Shown in pieces: positions 33,164 through 41,210 of a stretch of 64,000 nucleotides of DNA; the stretch's first letter is position 1; each line of letters opens with the position of its first letter. The DNA is from Bacteroidota bacterium. GTDB lineage: Bacteria > Bacteroidota > Bacteroidia > Sphingobacteriales > Sphingobacteriaceae. A program made the translations under genes and the position numbers. Under the pieces are notes generated by a model, which was given only the letters and a program-made list of their open reading frames with translations, did no database searches and was not told the DNA's origin. The stretch is taken from contig JAMFRP010000038.1 in the NCBI GenBank assembly GCA_026224775.1, positions 124,001 through 188,000 of the forward strand, written 5' to 3'.

Positions 33164-34801
33164 ATGAAAATACTTTTTACTAAAACTGCTTTTGTGATGT
33201 TGGGTGTTGTAGCCTTGTTAAGCAGTTGTTCGAAAAAGCAACAGTCTGATAAAACTGGTATCCCTTATAATGACAGGGCTAACGGTGGTTACACTAAATT
33301 TCGCCAAACCCATCCTTCACCGGGCCCGGGCCTTGTTCCTATTGAGGGTGGTACATTTGTTTTGGGCGGCAGTGCCGATCAGGATGTAACATTTGACTAC
33401 AACAATGTTCGCGAGCGTGTAACTATTCCATCGTTCTACATGGATGAAACTGAGGTTTCAAACCAGGACTGGTTAGATTACCTACACTGGATAAGCGTTA
33501 CTTTCCCTCAGGATCACGAGTTATATTATAACGCATTACCAGATACATTGGTATGGCGCAGGCCTTTATCATACAATGAGCCTTATGTACAAAACTATTT
33601 AAGGCACCCTGCATTCCAGGATTACCCGGTAGTTGGTGTATCATGGGATCAGGCGCAGGATTACTGCCAATGGCGTACCGACCGTGCCAACGAATTTATA
33701 TTACAGCAAAAAGGCATATTGGCATCAGCTAAAGATAATAAAGGTAAAGCTCCGGCTGCACCCGCGGGTCAAACCCCATTCAATACTGATATGTACCTGA
33801 ATGGCCAATACAGAGGCGCAGGCATCGACGGTAAAAAAATGTTACCTGATTTGAACGCCGGTAATACTACAGGAAAGGGTAAATCTGTTAGACCTGTACG
33901 TTTAGAGGACGGTATCCTGAAACAAGCTTACCGCTTGCCTACAGAAGCTGAGTGGGAATATGCCGCTTTAGCATTAGCCGGAAATACACAGTTTGAAAAC
34001 ATTAACGATGGTAAAATATACCCTTGGAACGGCCTGGGCGTACGTTCACCTAAAAAAGCAACACGTGGTATGATATTAGCCAACTTTAAACGTGGCGAAG
34101 GTGATAACGCGGGTGTTGGTGGTTATTTGAATGACAAGGCCGATATAACCGCACCTGTACGTTCATACCCACCTAATGATTTTGGTTTATACAACATGGC
34201 GGGTAACGTTAACGAATGGGTACAAGATACTTATCGCCAAACTTCATACGAAGAAGTTGATGACTTTAACCCTTTCCGTGGTAACGAGTACACTAACAAA
34301 CGTTTAGCCGATCCTGTTAAAGGCATCTACGCTAAAGACAAATACGGCCACCCTATAAAGGATGCTGCTACATCACGTAAAAAATTAACCTATGCCGAGC
34401 TTCTTGCTTCGCAAAATGGTGGCGCCCCTGCTGCAACAACTGGTGGCGCAACTGTTGCTGGTCAACCTGCAAATGCGAATTCGGCAGCTCCTCCGCTTAG
34501 AAGCGATTTAATTGGTAAAGCATACAATGCTGATCAAAGGGGTTACAGTGATACTGTAAACCGTGTATTATATGGTACAACTACTTTGGTTCATGATCAG
34601 TCTAAGGTTTACAAAGGCGGTTCATGGAACGATTTGGCTTACTGGTTAAATCCTGCAACCCGCCGTTTTATGGATGAGGACGAGTCAAGTGCCGAAGTTG
34701 GTTTCCGTTGCGCGATGGACCTTGTAGGTTCGCCGGAAATACATCCACAAGGAAAACCTCACTTTGGTGTTAAAAAAGCAAAAGCATTTAAAGCAAACTA
34801 A
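33164..34801 (+). CDS. gldJ: gliding motility / type IX secretion lipoprotein GldJ
   Basis: A 545-residue lipoprotein (signal peptide ending LLSSCSKK, lipid-modified Cys near residue 22) with a formylglycine-generating-enzyme (SUMF1) fold. The fold starts PGPGLVPIEGGTFVLGG and includes FYMDETEVSNQDW, YRLPTEAEWEYAA, FGLYNMAGNVNEWV and the closing KGGSWND...RRFMDEDESSAEVGFRCAMD segments. This is the GldJ architecture (F. johnsoniae GldJ is of similar length); GldJ forms the outer-membrane ring-like structure with GldK and is needed for gliding and secretion. A Pro/Ala/Gly-rich insert lies around 430-455. A hairpin terminator follows. Confidence 0.9.
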   Translation: MKILFTKTAFVMLGVVALLSSCSKKQQSDKTGIPYNDRANGGYTKFRQTHPSPGPGLVPIEGGTFVLGGSADQDVTFDYNNVRERVTIPSFYMDETEVSNQDWLDYLHWISVTFPQDHELYYNALPDTLVWRRPLSYNEPYVQNYLRHPAFQDYPVVGVSWDQAQDYCQWRTDRANEFILQQKGILASAKDNKGKAPAAPAGQTPFNTDMYLNGQYRGAGIDGKKMLPDLNAGNTTGKGKSVRPVRLEDGILKQAYRLPTEAEWEYAALALAGNTQFENINDGKIYPWNGLGVRSPKKATRGMILANFKRGEGDNAGVGGYLNDKADITAPVRSYPPNDFGLYNMAGNVNEWVQDTYRQTSYEEVDDFNPFRGNEYTNKRLADPVKGIYAKDKYGHPIKDAATSRKKLTYAELLASQNGGAPAATTGGATVAGQPANANSAAPPLRSDLIGKAYNADQRGYSDTVNRVLYGTTTLVHDQSKVYKGGSWNDLAYWLNPATRRFMDEDESSAEVGFRCAMDLVGSPEIHPQGKPHFGVKKAKAFKAN

Positions 34802-34823
34802 GCTTTAAAACATATAAAAGCTG

Positions 34824-34857
34824 AAAGGCGAAAGGCAATACACCTTTCGCCTTTTTT
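34824..34857 (+). terminator. intrinsic terminator of gldJ
   Basis: AAAGGCGAAAGG (34824-34835) pairs with CCTTTCGCCTTT (34843-34854), followed by further T residues. It begins 23 bases after the stop codon. Confidence 0.85.
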
Positions 34858-34878
34858 ATTTAATGTGATTTTAAAAAC

Positions 34879-34988
34879 TTGTCATTGCGAGGAACGAAGC
34901 AATAATATCCTTGTCATTCTGAGGAACAAAGAATCTGTACAGTAGTATCCAGGCGTACAGATTCTTCGCTGCCGCTCAGAATGACAAT
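34879..34988. repeat. REP half copy plus GTCATTCTGAG inverted repeat
   Basis: A single arm of the GTCATTGCGAG family (TTGTCATTGCGAGGAACGAA, about 34879-34904) is followed by a pair of another family. In that pair TTGTCATTCTGAGGAACAAA (from 34910) is inverted at the right end (CAGAATGACAAT, to 34988), with GAATCTGTAC and GTACAGATTC forming the inner stem. All of it lies between the convergent gldJ and biotin-carrier genes. Confidence 0.8.
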
Positions 34989-34994
34989 TGGAAA

Positions 34995-35495
34995 TTATTT
35001 AAACAGCAACAATACCTGCCCTTTTTCAACCTTATCACCTGGTTTGATCTTTACAGTTTTAACGGTTACATCAGCAGTGGCTTTTATGATGTTTTCCATC
35101 TTCATGGCTTCTAAAATAAACAGGCTATCGCCTTTAAGCACTTCGCTGCCTTCGGAAACAAACACTTTTAGCACCAGGCCGGGCATTGGGGCCTTTACCT
35201 CGCTAACTTTTGCGCTGTTAAGATTATTTAACCCCAACCTATCCAGCAATACATCAAACTGATCTTTTACCGATACGGTGTACACGTTATTATTAACCTT
35301 TATTTCCGCGGTTTTATTGGCAGCATTAAAACTAACCATCTCGGCATTATATGGTTTTAAGCGATCAATAATATGATAAGCAGAGGCATTTAATTGCTTT
35401 ATATCAGCAGTAACAGCTTCGCCGTTGATCAATAACTCATCGTTATTCTTCTCAATCTCGAAATTGTATTTATCGTTAACTTTTACTTGTATCAT
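34995..35495 (-). CDS. biotin carboxyl carrier protein-like subunit
   Basis: The C-terminal 70 residues of this 166-residue protein are a biotinyl/lipoyl domain: APMPGLVLKVFVSEGSEVLKGD, then the attachment motif EAMKMENI with Lys132, and VKTVKIKPGDKVEKGQVLLLF. The N-terminal half is a small beta-rich domain (VNDKYNFEIEKNNDELLINGEAV) typical of carrier subunits of Bacteroidota acyl-CoA carboxylases or decarboxylases. Partner carboxylase genes are not in the window after it, so which enzyme it serves is unknown. It is convergent with gldJ. Confidence 0.85.
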   Translation of the reverse strand: MIQVKVNDKYNFEIEKNNDELLINGEAVTADIKQLNASAYHIIDRLKPYNAEMVSFNAANKTAEIKVNNNVYTVSVKDQFDVLLDRLGLNNLNSAKVSEVKAPMPGLVLKVFVSEGSEVLKGDSLFILEAMKMENIIKATADVTVKTVKIKPGDKVEKGQVLLLFK

Positions 35496-35605
35496 GTACC
35501 GCTGATTTTAATGGGTTATTGATTATATTGATTACTCTTGCTAATTTATAATTCTTTCATCAATCATTAATGAAATCCATTAATCATTTAAATCAACGGT
35601 CGTGG

Positions 35606-36271
35606 TTAGCGGTTTGTGAAGATATATTGGATCAGATTAGCACCCATTTTAAGTGCTTTTAAACGCGTTTCCTGGCTGTCGCCGGCGTAGGTTCCATAAT
35701 CCTCCCAACCATTGCCTAAATCGCATTGGTAATCATAAAAACAAACCAGTCGCCCCTTGTATATCAAGCCAAAACCTTGCGCCCTTTTACCATCGTGCTC
35801 GTGCACTTTGGGCAAGCCATTCGGGAAGTCATATTTTTGATGATAGATGGGATAATTCAGCGGTAACTCCACAAAATCCAGTTCGGGAAAAACCTTTTTC
35901 ATTTGGGGGCGGATAAACTGGTCGAGCCCGTAATTATCGCAGATGTGCAAGAAACCGCCACCAGTTAAATAAGCCCGCAGGTTTTTCGCCTCCTGATCAG
36001 AGAAGATCACATTACCATGCCCTGTCATAAAAATGAAAGGATAATTAAATATCTCGGCACTGCCAACTTCTACCGTTTCATCCTGTATCTGGAAATTGGT
36101 TTTTAAATTATCGTTGCAAAATTTAGCCAGGTTAGGCAGGGCTGTGCGGTCGCCATACCAATCGCCGCCGCCGTTGTATTTCAGTTTGGCCATTTTATAG
36201 GTAGGCTCGCTAAAGCTGCTCATTAAAAGCAGCGCAATTAAAGCGGTTACTATATAAATGCCTTTCTTCAT
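35606..36271 (-). CDS. DUF4159 domain-containing exported protein
   Basis: A 221-residue protein with a signal peptide (about 1-22, IYIVTALIALLLMSSFSEP) and a DUF4159 domain. The segments KLKYNGGGDWYGDRTALPNLAKF, FIFMTGHGNVIFSDQEAKNLRAYLTGGGFLHICDN and KVHEHDGKRAQGFGLIYKGRLVCFYDYQCDLGNGW are visible. The fold resembles glutamine-amidotransferase-like (ThuA/type 1 GATase) domains but has no catalytic Cys. The gene stops two bases before the rsmE stop-to-start junction is reached (rsmE ends at 36274), so it is probably co-transcribed behind rsmE. The function is unknown. Confidence 0.8.
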   Translation of the reverse strand: MKKGIYIVTALIALLLMSSFSEPTYKMAKLKYNGGGDWYGDRTALPNLAKFCNDNLKTNFQIQDETVEVGSAEIFNYPFIFMTGHGNVIFSDQEAKNLRAYLTGGGFLHICDNYGLDQFIRPQMKKVFPELDFVELPLNYPIYHQKYDFPNGLPKVHEHDGKRAQGFGLIYKGRLVCFYDYQCDLGNGWEDYGTYAGDSQETRLKALKMGANLIQYIFTNR

Positions 36272-36273
36272 TA

Positions 36274-36981
36274 TTATCGATTTAAAAAGTTCGCTTCAAA
36301 GCAAGCTTCCAGTGCAGCGGTTTCTGTGCGTAGACGGCTCTCCCCTAAAGTTATAGCTTTAAAACCATTACTTAACGCATCTTCTATTTCTTTTGGTGTA
36401 AAATCACCCTCTGGCCCTATTAAAATTAAATATTTCCCTCCGGGGATGATGGCTTCTTTCAGTTTTAGCTTATCCCCAACCTCGCAATGCGCTATAAATT
36501 TCTGACTGTCAAACTCACGCGTCAATAATTTAGTCAAAGGTTCCGGCTCATTCAAAACAGGATGGTATGCTTTTATGGATTGTTTTATAGCGGCGGTAAT
36601 GATTTTATTCAGCCTGTCAGTTTTGGCTTCTTTACGTTCAGATCGCTGGCAGATGATGAGCGATATTTCATCAATACCTATTTCGGTAGCTTTTTCTAAA
36701 AACCACTCCAAACGCTCAATATTTTTTGTTGGGGCGATGGCGATGTGCAGGTAATGGTTGCGCTTATTAAACTCCTGTTTTATCGAATTTATTTGCAGAA
36801 TAGTGCGCTTGGGATGCGCATCCTTAATCTCAGCAGCATACAATCCTCCCCCACCGTCGATCAGTTGCACCTCATCGCCCACAGTCAGTCGCAGCACACG
36901 TATAGCATGCTTGCTTTCTTCTTCGCTCAGAAAATATTGGGGATGTGTTGGTTGTATGTCGGGAGTGTAAAAAAGATGCAT
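36274..36981 (-). CDS. rsmE: 16S rRNA (uracil1498-N3)-methyltransferase
   Basis: RsmE methylates N3 of U1498 in the decoding centre of 16S rRNA. The 235-residue protein has a PUA-like N-terminal domain (HAIRVLRLTVGDEVQLIDGGGGLY) and a SPOUT trefoil-knot C-terminal domain with the SAM-binding segments LILIGPEGDFTPKEIEDA and ITLGESRLRTETA. KATEIGIDEISLIICQRSER is the family signature in the middle. It precedes the DUF4159 gene by two bases on the same strand. The upstream gap holds a composite repeat. Confidence 0.95.
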   Translation of the reverse strand: MHLFYTPDIQPTHPQYFLSEEESKHAIRVLRLTVGDEVQLIDGGGGLYAAEIKDAHPKRTILQINSIKQEFNKRNHYLHIAIAPTKNIERLEWFLEKATEIGIDEISLIICQRSERKEAKTDRLNKIITAAIKQSIKAYHPVLNEPEPLTKLLTREFDSQKFIAHCEVGDKLKLKEAIIPGGKYLILIGPEGDFTPKEIEDALSNGFKAITLGESRLRTETAALEACFEANFLNR

Positions 36982-36986
36982 TTTTA

Positions 36987-37158
36987 TTAGAAGCTATTAA
37001 AAAATGATAAATAATCGTCATTGCGAGCGAAGAGTGGCAATCACCGACTTACAGAGTGGCTCTGCATAGCTTGGGATTGCCACGCTTCGCTCGCAATGAC
37101 GCTTTGTTTTTGTGGTTATATAAAAACAACATTCAATCGTTTTTAGACAGCTTCTTAG
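36987..37158. repeat. composite palindromic element with terminal inverted repeats, copy A
   Basis: The outer left end TTAGAAGCTATTAAAAAATG (36987-37006) is repeated in inverse, decayed form at the right end (AGACAGCTTCTTAGA to about 37159). Inside, 37016-37101 is a GTCATTGCGAG-type REP pair with the usual spacer (ACAGAGTGGCTCTG). The inner right flank GCTTTGTTTTTG also occurs in copy B at 62755. It is therefore a full copy of the same unit. Confidence 0.75.
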
Positions 37159-37167
37159 AGTCAGAAA

Positions 37168-38508
37168 TCAATGCAAATCTACAGCATCTTCCTCATTTAT
37201 CAGCAGTTCAAGTTTTACTGATTCAATGTTTTGGTCGGATTTTTTTAGTACGGTGATATTGTAACCGTTTGACTCCTTTTGTTCGCCTACGTCGGGTATC
37301 TTACCAAAAATATCACCCAACCAACCCGAAACTGTATCATAATCACCATCTTCAGGCAAATCATGTGGCAGATGGCTGTTTACATCATATATTGGGGCTA
37401 AGGCATTTACAATAAATTCACGGTCATTTACACGTTCTACAATAGGTTTTTCCTCATCGTACTCATCCTGTATCTCGCCTACCAGTTCCTCAACAATATC
37501 TTCCAGGGTAACCATACCGGCAGTCCCGCCAAATTCATCCAGCACAATGGCTATCTGTATGCGCTTTTGCTGCAGCTCCGCCATCAGATCATTGATCTTT
37601 TTTGTTTCTGGGATAAAGTATGGCTTACGGATAATATCTTTTAAAACAATTGGTTCGTTACGTGCCAGTAAAGGCAAAATATCTTTGGCGTGTACAATAC
37701 CAACAATCTTGTCGATCACATCATCGTAAACAGGGATGCGGGAATAACCTTCGGTAATTAATATCTCCAGTAGCTCATCTTTCTCTGTATCAATATCAAC
37801 TCCGGATATTTTAGTACGCGGAACCATGATATTTTTCACCACTCGCTCATTAAACTCAAATACGTTTTGTATCAGCTCATGCTCGTTAGAATCAATCGCG
37901 CCGGTTTCTTTACCTTGCTCTAAAAGATATTGTAATTCTTCTGAACTATGGTGTGTTTCACCCTGCGCGGCATCAATACCAATAAGTCTTAATATAAAAT
38001 TGGCGAAAGTATTTAAACACCAGATGATGGGTTTAAACACTACGTAAAACAACCTTAACGGAACAGCAATTGCCATTACCGTACGTGTAGAGCGTTGTAT
38101 AGCGATTGACTTGGGGGCCAACTCGCCAAAGGTAATATGAAACACCGTGATAACCGCGAAAGCTACAAAATGGCTTATGTTAAGTATTAATGGCGATGTT
38201 ATAACAATGCCAAGCGACAAAAAGCAGTGCAACATTACCGCTGTTACTACTGATTGCCCAAACCAGCCCAAGGCCAGCGAAGCGATGGTAATACCCAACT
38301 GCGTAGCAGCCAGGTACCCATCCAGATTATGCAGTATCCCGCGGGTGGTTTTAGCTAAGCGACTACCCGTTTTAGCTTTAATTTCTATCTGCGAACCGCG
38401 CACTCTTACCATGGCGAATTCTGCGGCTACAAAAAAGCCATTTAATATTACCAGGAAAATGGTAAGGAAAAGGTAGAAATAATTTATTGTGAGTTCCGCG
38501 GGGTCCAT
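37168..38508 (-). CDS. CNNM/CorC-type transport protein (hemolysin family)
   Basis: The 446-residue product has an N-terminal DUF21 (CNNM) domain of four membrane helices (about 8-190, starting YFYLFLTIFLVILNGFFVAAEFAMVRVRGSQI), a pair of CBS domains (about 205-330, with VPRTKISGVDIDTEKDELLEILITEGYSRIPVYDD) and a C-terminal CorC_HlyC domain (about 345-435). Such proteins are linked to magnesium and cobalt efflux, not to hemolysis. It starts three bases before the pyrophosphatase stop (38512) and is probably in one operon with ppa. A GldE role is possible from the same architecture but not shown. Confidence 0.88.
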   Translation of the reverse strand: MDPAELTINYFYLFLTIFLVILNGFFVAAEFAMVRVRGSQIEIKAKTGSRLAKTTRGILHNLDGYLAATQLGITIASLALGWFGQSVVTAVMLHCFLSLGIVITSPLILNISHFVAFAVITVFHITFGELAPKSIAIQRSTRTVMAIAVPLRLFYVVFKPIIWCLNTFANFILRLIGIDAAQGETHHSSEELQYLLEQGKETGAIDSNEHELIQNVFEFNERVVKNIMVPRTKISGVDIDTEKDELLEILITEGYSRIPVYDDVIDKIVGIVHAKDILPLLARNEPIVLKDIIRKPYFIPETKKINDLMAELQQKRIQIAIVLDEFGGTAGMVTLEDIVEELVGEIQDEYDEEKPIVERVNDREFIVNALAPIYDVNSHLPHDLPEDGDYDTVSGWLGDIFGKIPDVGEQKESNGYNITVLKKSDQNIESVKLELLINEEDAVDLH

Positions 38509-38511
38509 TAG

Positions 38512-39060
38512 TTATTGTTGATACACAGGGAAAGTAGACTTGTACAGTTCCATACTTTCCTGAATTACTTTGTGGGCATAACGCATACCCAATAAATGCT
38601 CAATAGTTACATTTTTTCCTTCTAAGCTTTTATAATCCTGAAAGAAACGAACTATTTCTTTAGTAGCGTGCGGCGGTAACTCATTTAAATCGTTAATATA
38701 ATTAACCGACATATCATTTTTTGCTACCGCGATGATCTTATCATCCTGCTCACCGTTGTCAACCATATGCATTACACCGATAACCTTAGCTTCGATGATC
38801 GACATAGGGAATACGTCAACAGAACATAGCACTAATATATCTAAAGGATCATGATCATCACAATAAGTTTGTGGGATAAATCCATAATTAGCCGGATACA
38901 TTACTGATGAAAACAAAACACGGTCGAGTTTTAATAAACCTGATTCCTTATCTATCTCATATTTCGCTTTTGATCCTTTCGGGATCTCTATTATCGCATT
39001 TACAACTTCAGGAAAATTATCGCCGGGAGAAACCTGGTGCCAGGGATGTTGAGTACTCAT
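38512..39060 (-). CDS. ppa: inorganic pyrophosphatase, family I
   Basis: Hydrolyses pyrophosphate to two phosphates and pulls biosynthetic reactions forward. The 182-residue length is normal for bacterial family I enzymes. The substrate-binding segment KYEIDKESGLLKLDRVLFSS, the signature MYPANYGFIPQTYCDDHDPLDILVL with its cluster of aspartates, and the VIGVMHMVDNGEQDDKIIAV segment with metal-binding Asp residues are complete. Upstream is a DedA-family gene after 22 bases and downstream the CNNM/CorC gene after three, so these three probably form one unit. Confidence 0.96.
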   Translation of the reverse strand: MSTQHPWHQVSPGDNFPEVVNAIIEIPKGSKAKYEIDKESGLLKLDRVLFSSVMYPANYGFIPQTYCDDHDPLDILVLCSVDVFPMSIIEAKVIGVMHMVDNGEQDDKIIAVAKNDMSVNYINDLNELPPHATKEIVRFFQDYKSLEGKNVTIEHLLGMRYAHKVIQESMELYKSTFPVYQQ

Positions 39061-39082
39061 TTAGTAATATTATATTTTTTAT

Positions 39083-39718
39083 TTAATTGTTATGCTGTAC
39101 ATGTTGCCTTTTAAAAAAGGCTAAAATTAATGGGATCGACGTCAATACAAAAAAGCCAATTACTATGTATTGTGCATAATGCTTTACATCGGGATACTTT
39201 ACTCCTAAGAAATAACCTGATAAACATAGTGTTACTACCCATGCCATGCTACCCACTATATTGTATAAAGTAAATCTTTTAATATCAACTTTAACAACAC
39301 CTGCAAAGATAGGCGCAAAAGTTCTAATTATCGGGAAAAATCTGCCCAAAATTAGTGCCATACCACCGTATTTCAGATAAAATTGCTCCGCCATTACCAC
39401 ATATCGCTTTTTAAACAGCAAAGAATCGTTTTTGTTGAACAAAATTGGGCCGGTACGATAACCAAACCAATACCCAGCAAAGTTGCCCAAAATGCCTGCA
39501 GCAATTATTGATAAGATGAGTGTAGTAATATTTACATCGAATATGCCATTGGCACAAAGTAGGCCAGCCATAAACAACAGGTAATCTCCCGGCAAAAAAA
39601 AGCCAAAAAACAATCCTGTTTCAGCAAATACAACGGTAAGCAAAAAGTAAAAGCCGCCTCTACTTATAATGGATTGAGCGTCAGTTAAATTTTGCAGATG
39701 TTCCCAAAAATTTTCCAT
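39083..39718 (-). CDS. DedA family membrane protein (VTT domain)
   Basis: A 211-residue inner-membrane protein with about five hydrophobic segments. The DedA signatures are ETGLFFGFFLPGDYLLFMAGLL and the GRFFPIIRTFAPIFAGVVKVD segment containing the conserved Arg. Recent work places DedA/VTT proteins in recycling undecaprenyl phosphate and other lipids across the membrane. The C-terminal end is polar. It begins an apparent three-gene unit with ppa and the CNNM/CorC gene, and follows the nuo operon by 55 bases of which ATATTTGTA and its exact complement form a short palindrome at 39724-39745. Confidence 0.85.
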   Translation of the reverse strand: MENFWEHLQNLTDAQSIISRGGFYFLLTVVFAETGLFFGFFLPGDYLLFMAGLLCANGIFDVNITTLILSIIAAGILGNFAGYWFGYRTGPILFNKNDSLLFKKRYVVMAEQFYLKYGGMALILGRFFPIIRTFAPIFAGVVKVDIKRFTLYNIVGSMAWVVTLCLSGYFLGVKYPDVKHYAQYIVIGFFVLTSIPLILAFFKRQHVQHNN

Positions 39719-39773
39719 TCACTATATTTGTAAATCTACAAATATTATATTGAAATGGTTATTACCTAAATTA

Positions 39774-41153
39774 TTAAATAAGCCCGGTAATAAATGTTGG
39801 GTAAATACCAATTAGTATAGTTACTAATGCTGACAGGCCTAAAACAAACTTGTAATAAGTTGGGATGATCAGCTCTTCTGTTTCCGCGCTGCGGAAATAC
39901 ATCGCAACAATAACCCTAAAATAATAGAAGATACTTATTATAGCGTTTATTACAGCTAATATCACCAACCAAATTTGATATTGTGATAATGCTGAAGAGA
40001 ACATAAAGAACTTACCAATAAAGCCCGCGGTTAACGGTATACCCGCCAACGAAAGCATAGCAATGGTTAATGTGAATGCCAGGAACGGATTCTTTCTAGC
40101 CAGCCCGTTGAACGCATCAAAATTATCACTGCCTGATTGCTGGCGAACCAGTATCAGTGCCGCGAACGCGATGATTGAAGCGATTGAATAAGCTGTAGCA
40201 TATACAAATACCGAATTTGCCGAACTTGCGCCTAAAGCCACAATAGCAAACAATAAATAACCAGCGTGCGATATGCTTGAGAAAGCCATCATACGTTTAA
40301 AACTTTGCTGATATAGTGCTGTTATATTGCCAATAAATAATGTCAGGATAGTGATAACCAATAACGCTGGCATCCAGAAAGATGAAAGCGGCTGAAAGCA
40401 CTCTGTAAACAAACGTAAGAATGCCGCGAAACCAGCAGTTTTAACTGCTGTAGACATGAAAGCGGTGATCAGTGTTGGTGAACCTTCATAAACATCCGGC
40501 GTCCAGAAGTGGAATGGGGCAGCACCTACTTTAAAGCAAAGCCCTACGATGATCAGCATAATGCCTACATAAAACATTGGGTCTATTGTGCGCGGATTAG
40601 CTATAACATAATCGCGTATGGCTTCTAAATGGAATGATCCGGTTGAACCGTAGATTAACGCGATACCAAACAATAAAAACCCGGTTGAGAACGCGCCCAT
40701 CAGGAAGTATTTCAATGCGGCTTCGTTTGAAGCAAAATCATTCTTTTTGATACCCGCCAATATGTATAAACTCACCGACATGATCTCGATACCGATAAAA
40801 AGCATCACTAAGTTGTAGTATGATACCATCACCACAATTCCGGCCAGCGAAAACAAGATTATAGCATAGTACTCTGCTATATGATTACTTATTTTTTCAA
40901 AGTAGCCTTTAGATAATAACAGGATAAGTATGGTTGTAGTAATTGTAATGGCACAAAATGCTATTGAATAATTATCAAACAACATCATATCATGAAAAAT
41001 AGGTTGTGCGCCATTATTCCATTGCGATATGGCTAAACCCAAAGCAACCAAAAGGCCGATAACAGTAACAGGCAACAGTGCTTTTTGGGCTTTAAACAAG
41101 CCTAAATATAAAAGCACAATAGGTAAAACAGATATGATTATTAAGGTATTCAT
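39774..41153 (-). CDS. nuoN: NADH-quinone oxidoreductase subunit N
   Basis: Last subunit of the 14-gene complex I operon and one of three antiporter-like proton-pumping membrane subunits. The 459-residue chain has about 14 membrane helices, with the conserved core segment AAPFHFWTPDVYEGSPTLITAFMSTAVKTAGFA including the lysine-containing helix near 240, and HAGYLLFAIVALG in the next helix pair. AGIPLTAGFIGKFFMFSSAL also fits the family. It follows nuoM after 57 bases. No terminator is obvious before dedA. Confidence 0.95.
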   Translation of the reverse strand: MNTLIIISVLPIVLLYLGLFKAQKALLPVTVIGLLVALGLAISQWNNGAQPIFHDMMLFDNYSIAFCAITITTTILILLLSKGYFEKISNHIAEYYAIILFSLAGIVVMVSYYNLVMLFIGIEIMSVSLYILAGIKKNDFASNEAALKYFLMGAFSTGFLLFGIALIYGSTGSFHLEAIRDYVIANPRTIDPMFYVGIMLIIVGLCFKVGAAPFHFWTPDVYEGSPTLITAFMSTAVKTAGFAAFLRLFTECFQPLSSFWMPALLVITILTLFIGNITALYQQSFKRMMAFSSISHAGYLLFAIVALGASSANSVFVYATAYSIASIIAFAALILVRQQSGSDNFDAFNGLARKNPFLAFTLTIAMLSLAGIPLTAGFIGKFFMFSSALSQYQIWLVILAVINAIISIFYYFRVIVAMYFRSAETEELIIPTYYKFVLGLSALVTILIGIYPTFITGLI

Positions 41154-41210
41154 GTTGTCTTTTTAATTCTGATCTCTAAATTTTAATTTTTATAATTCCT
41201 GTACTAAAAT

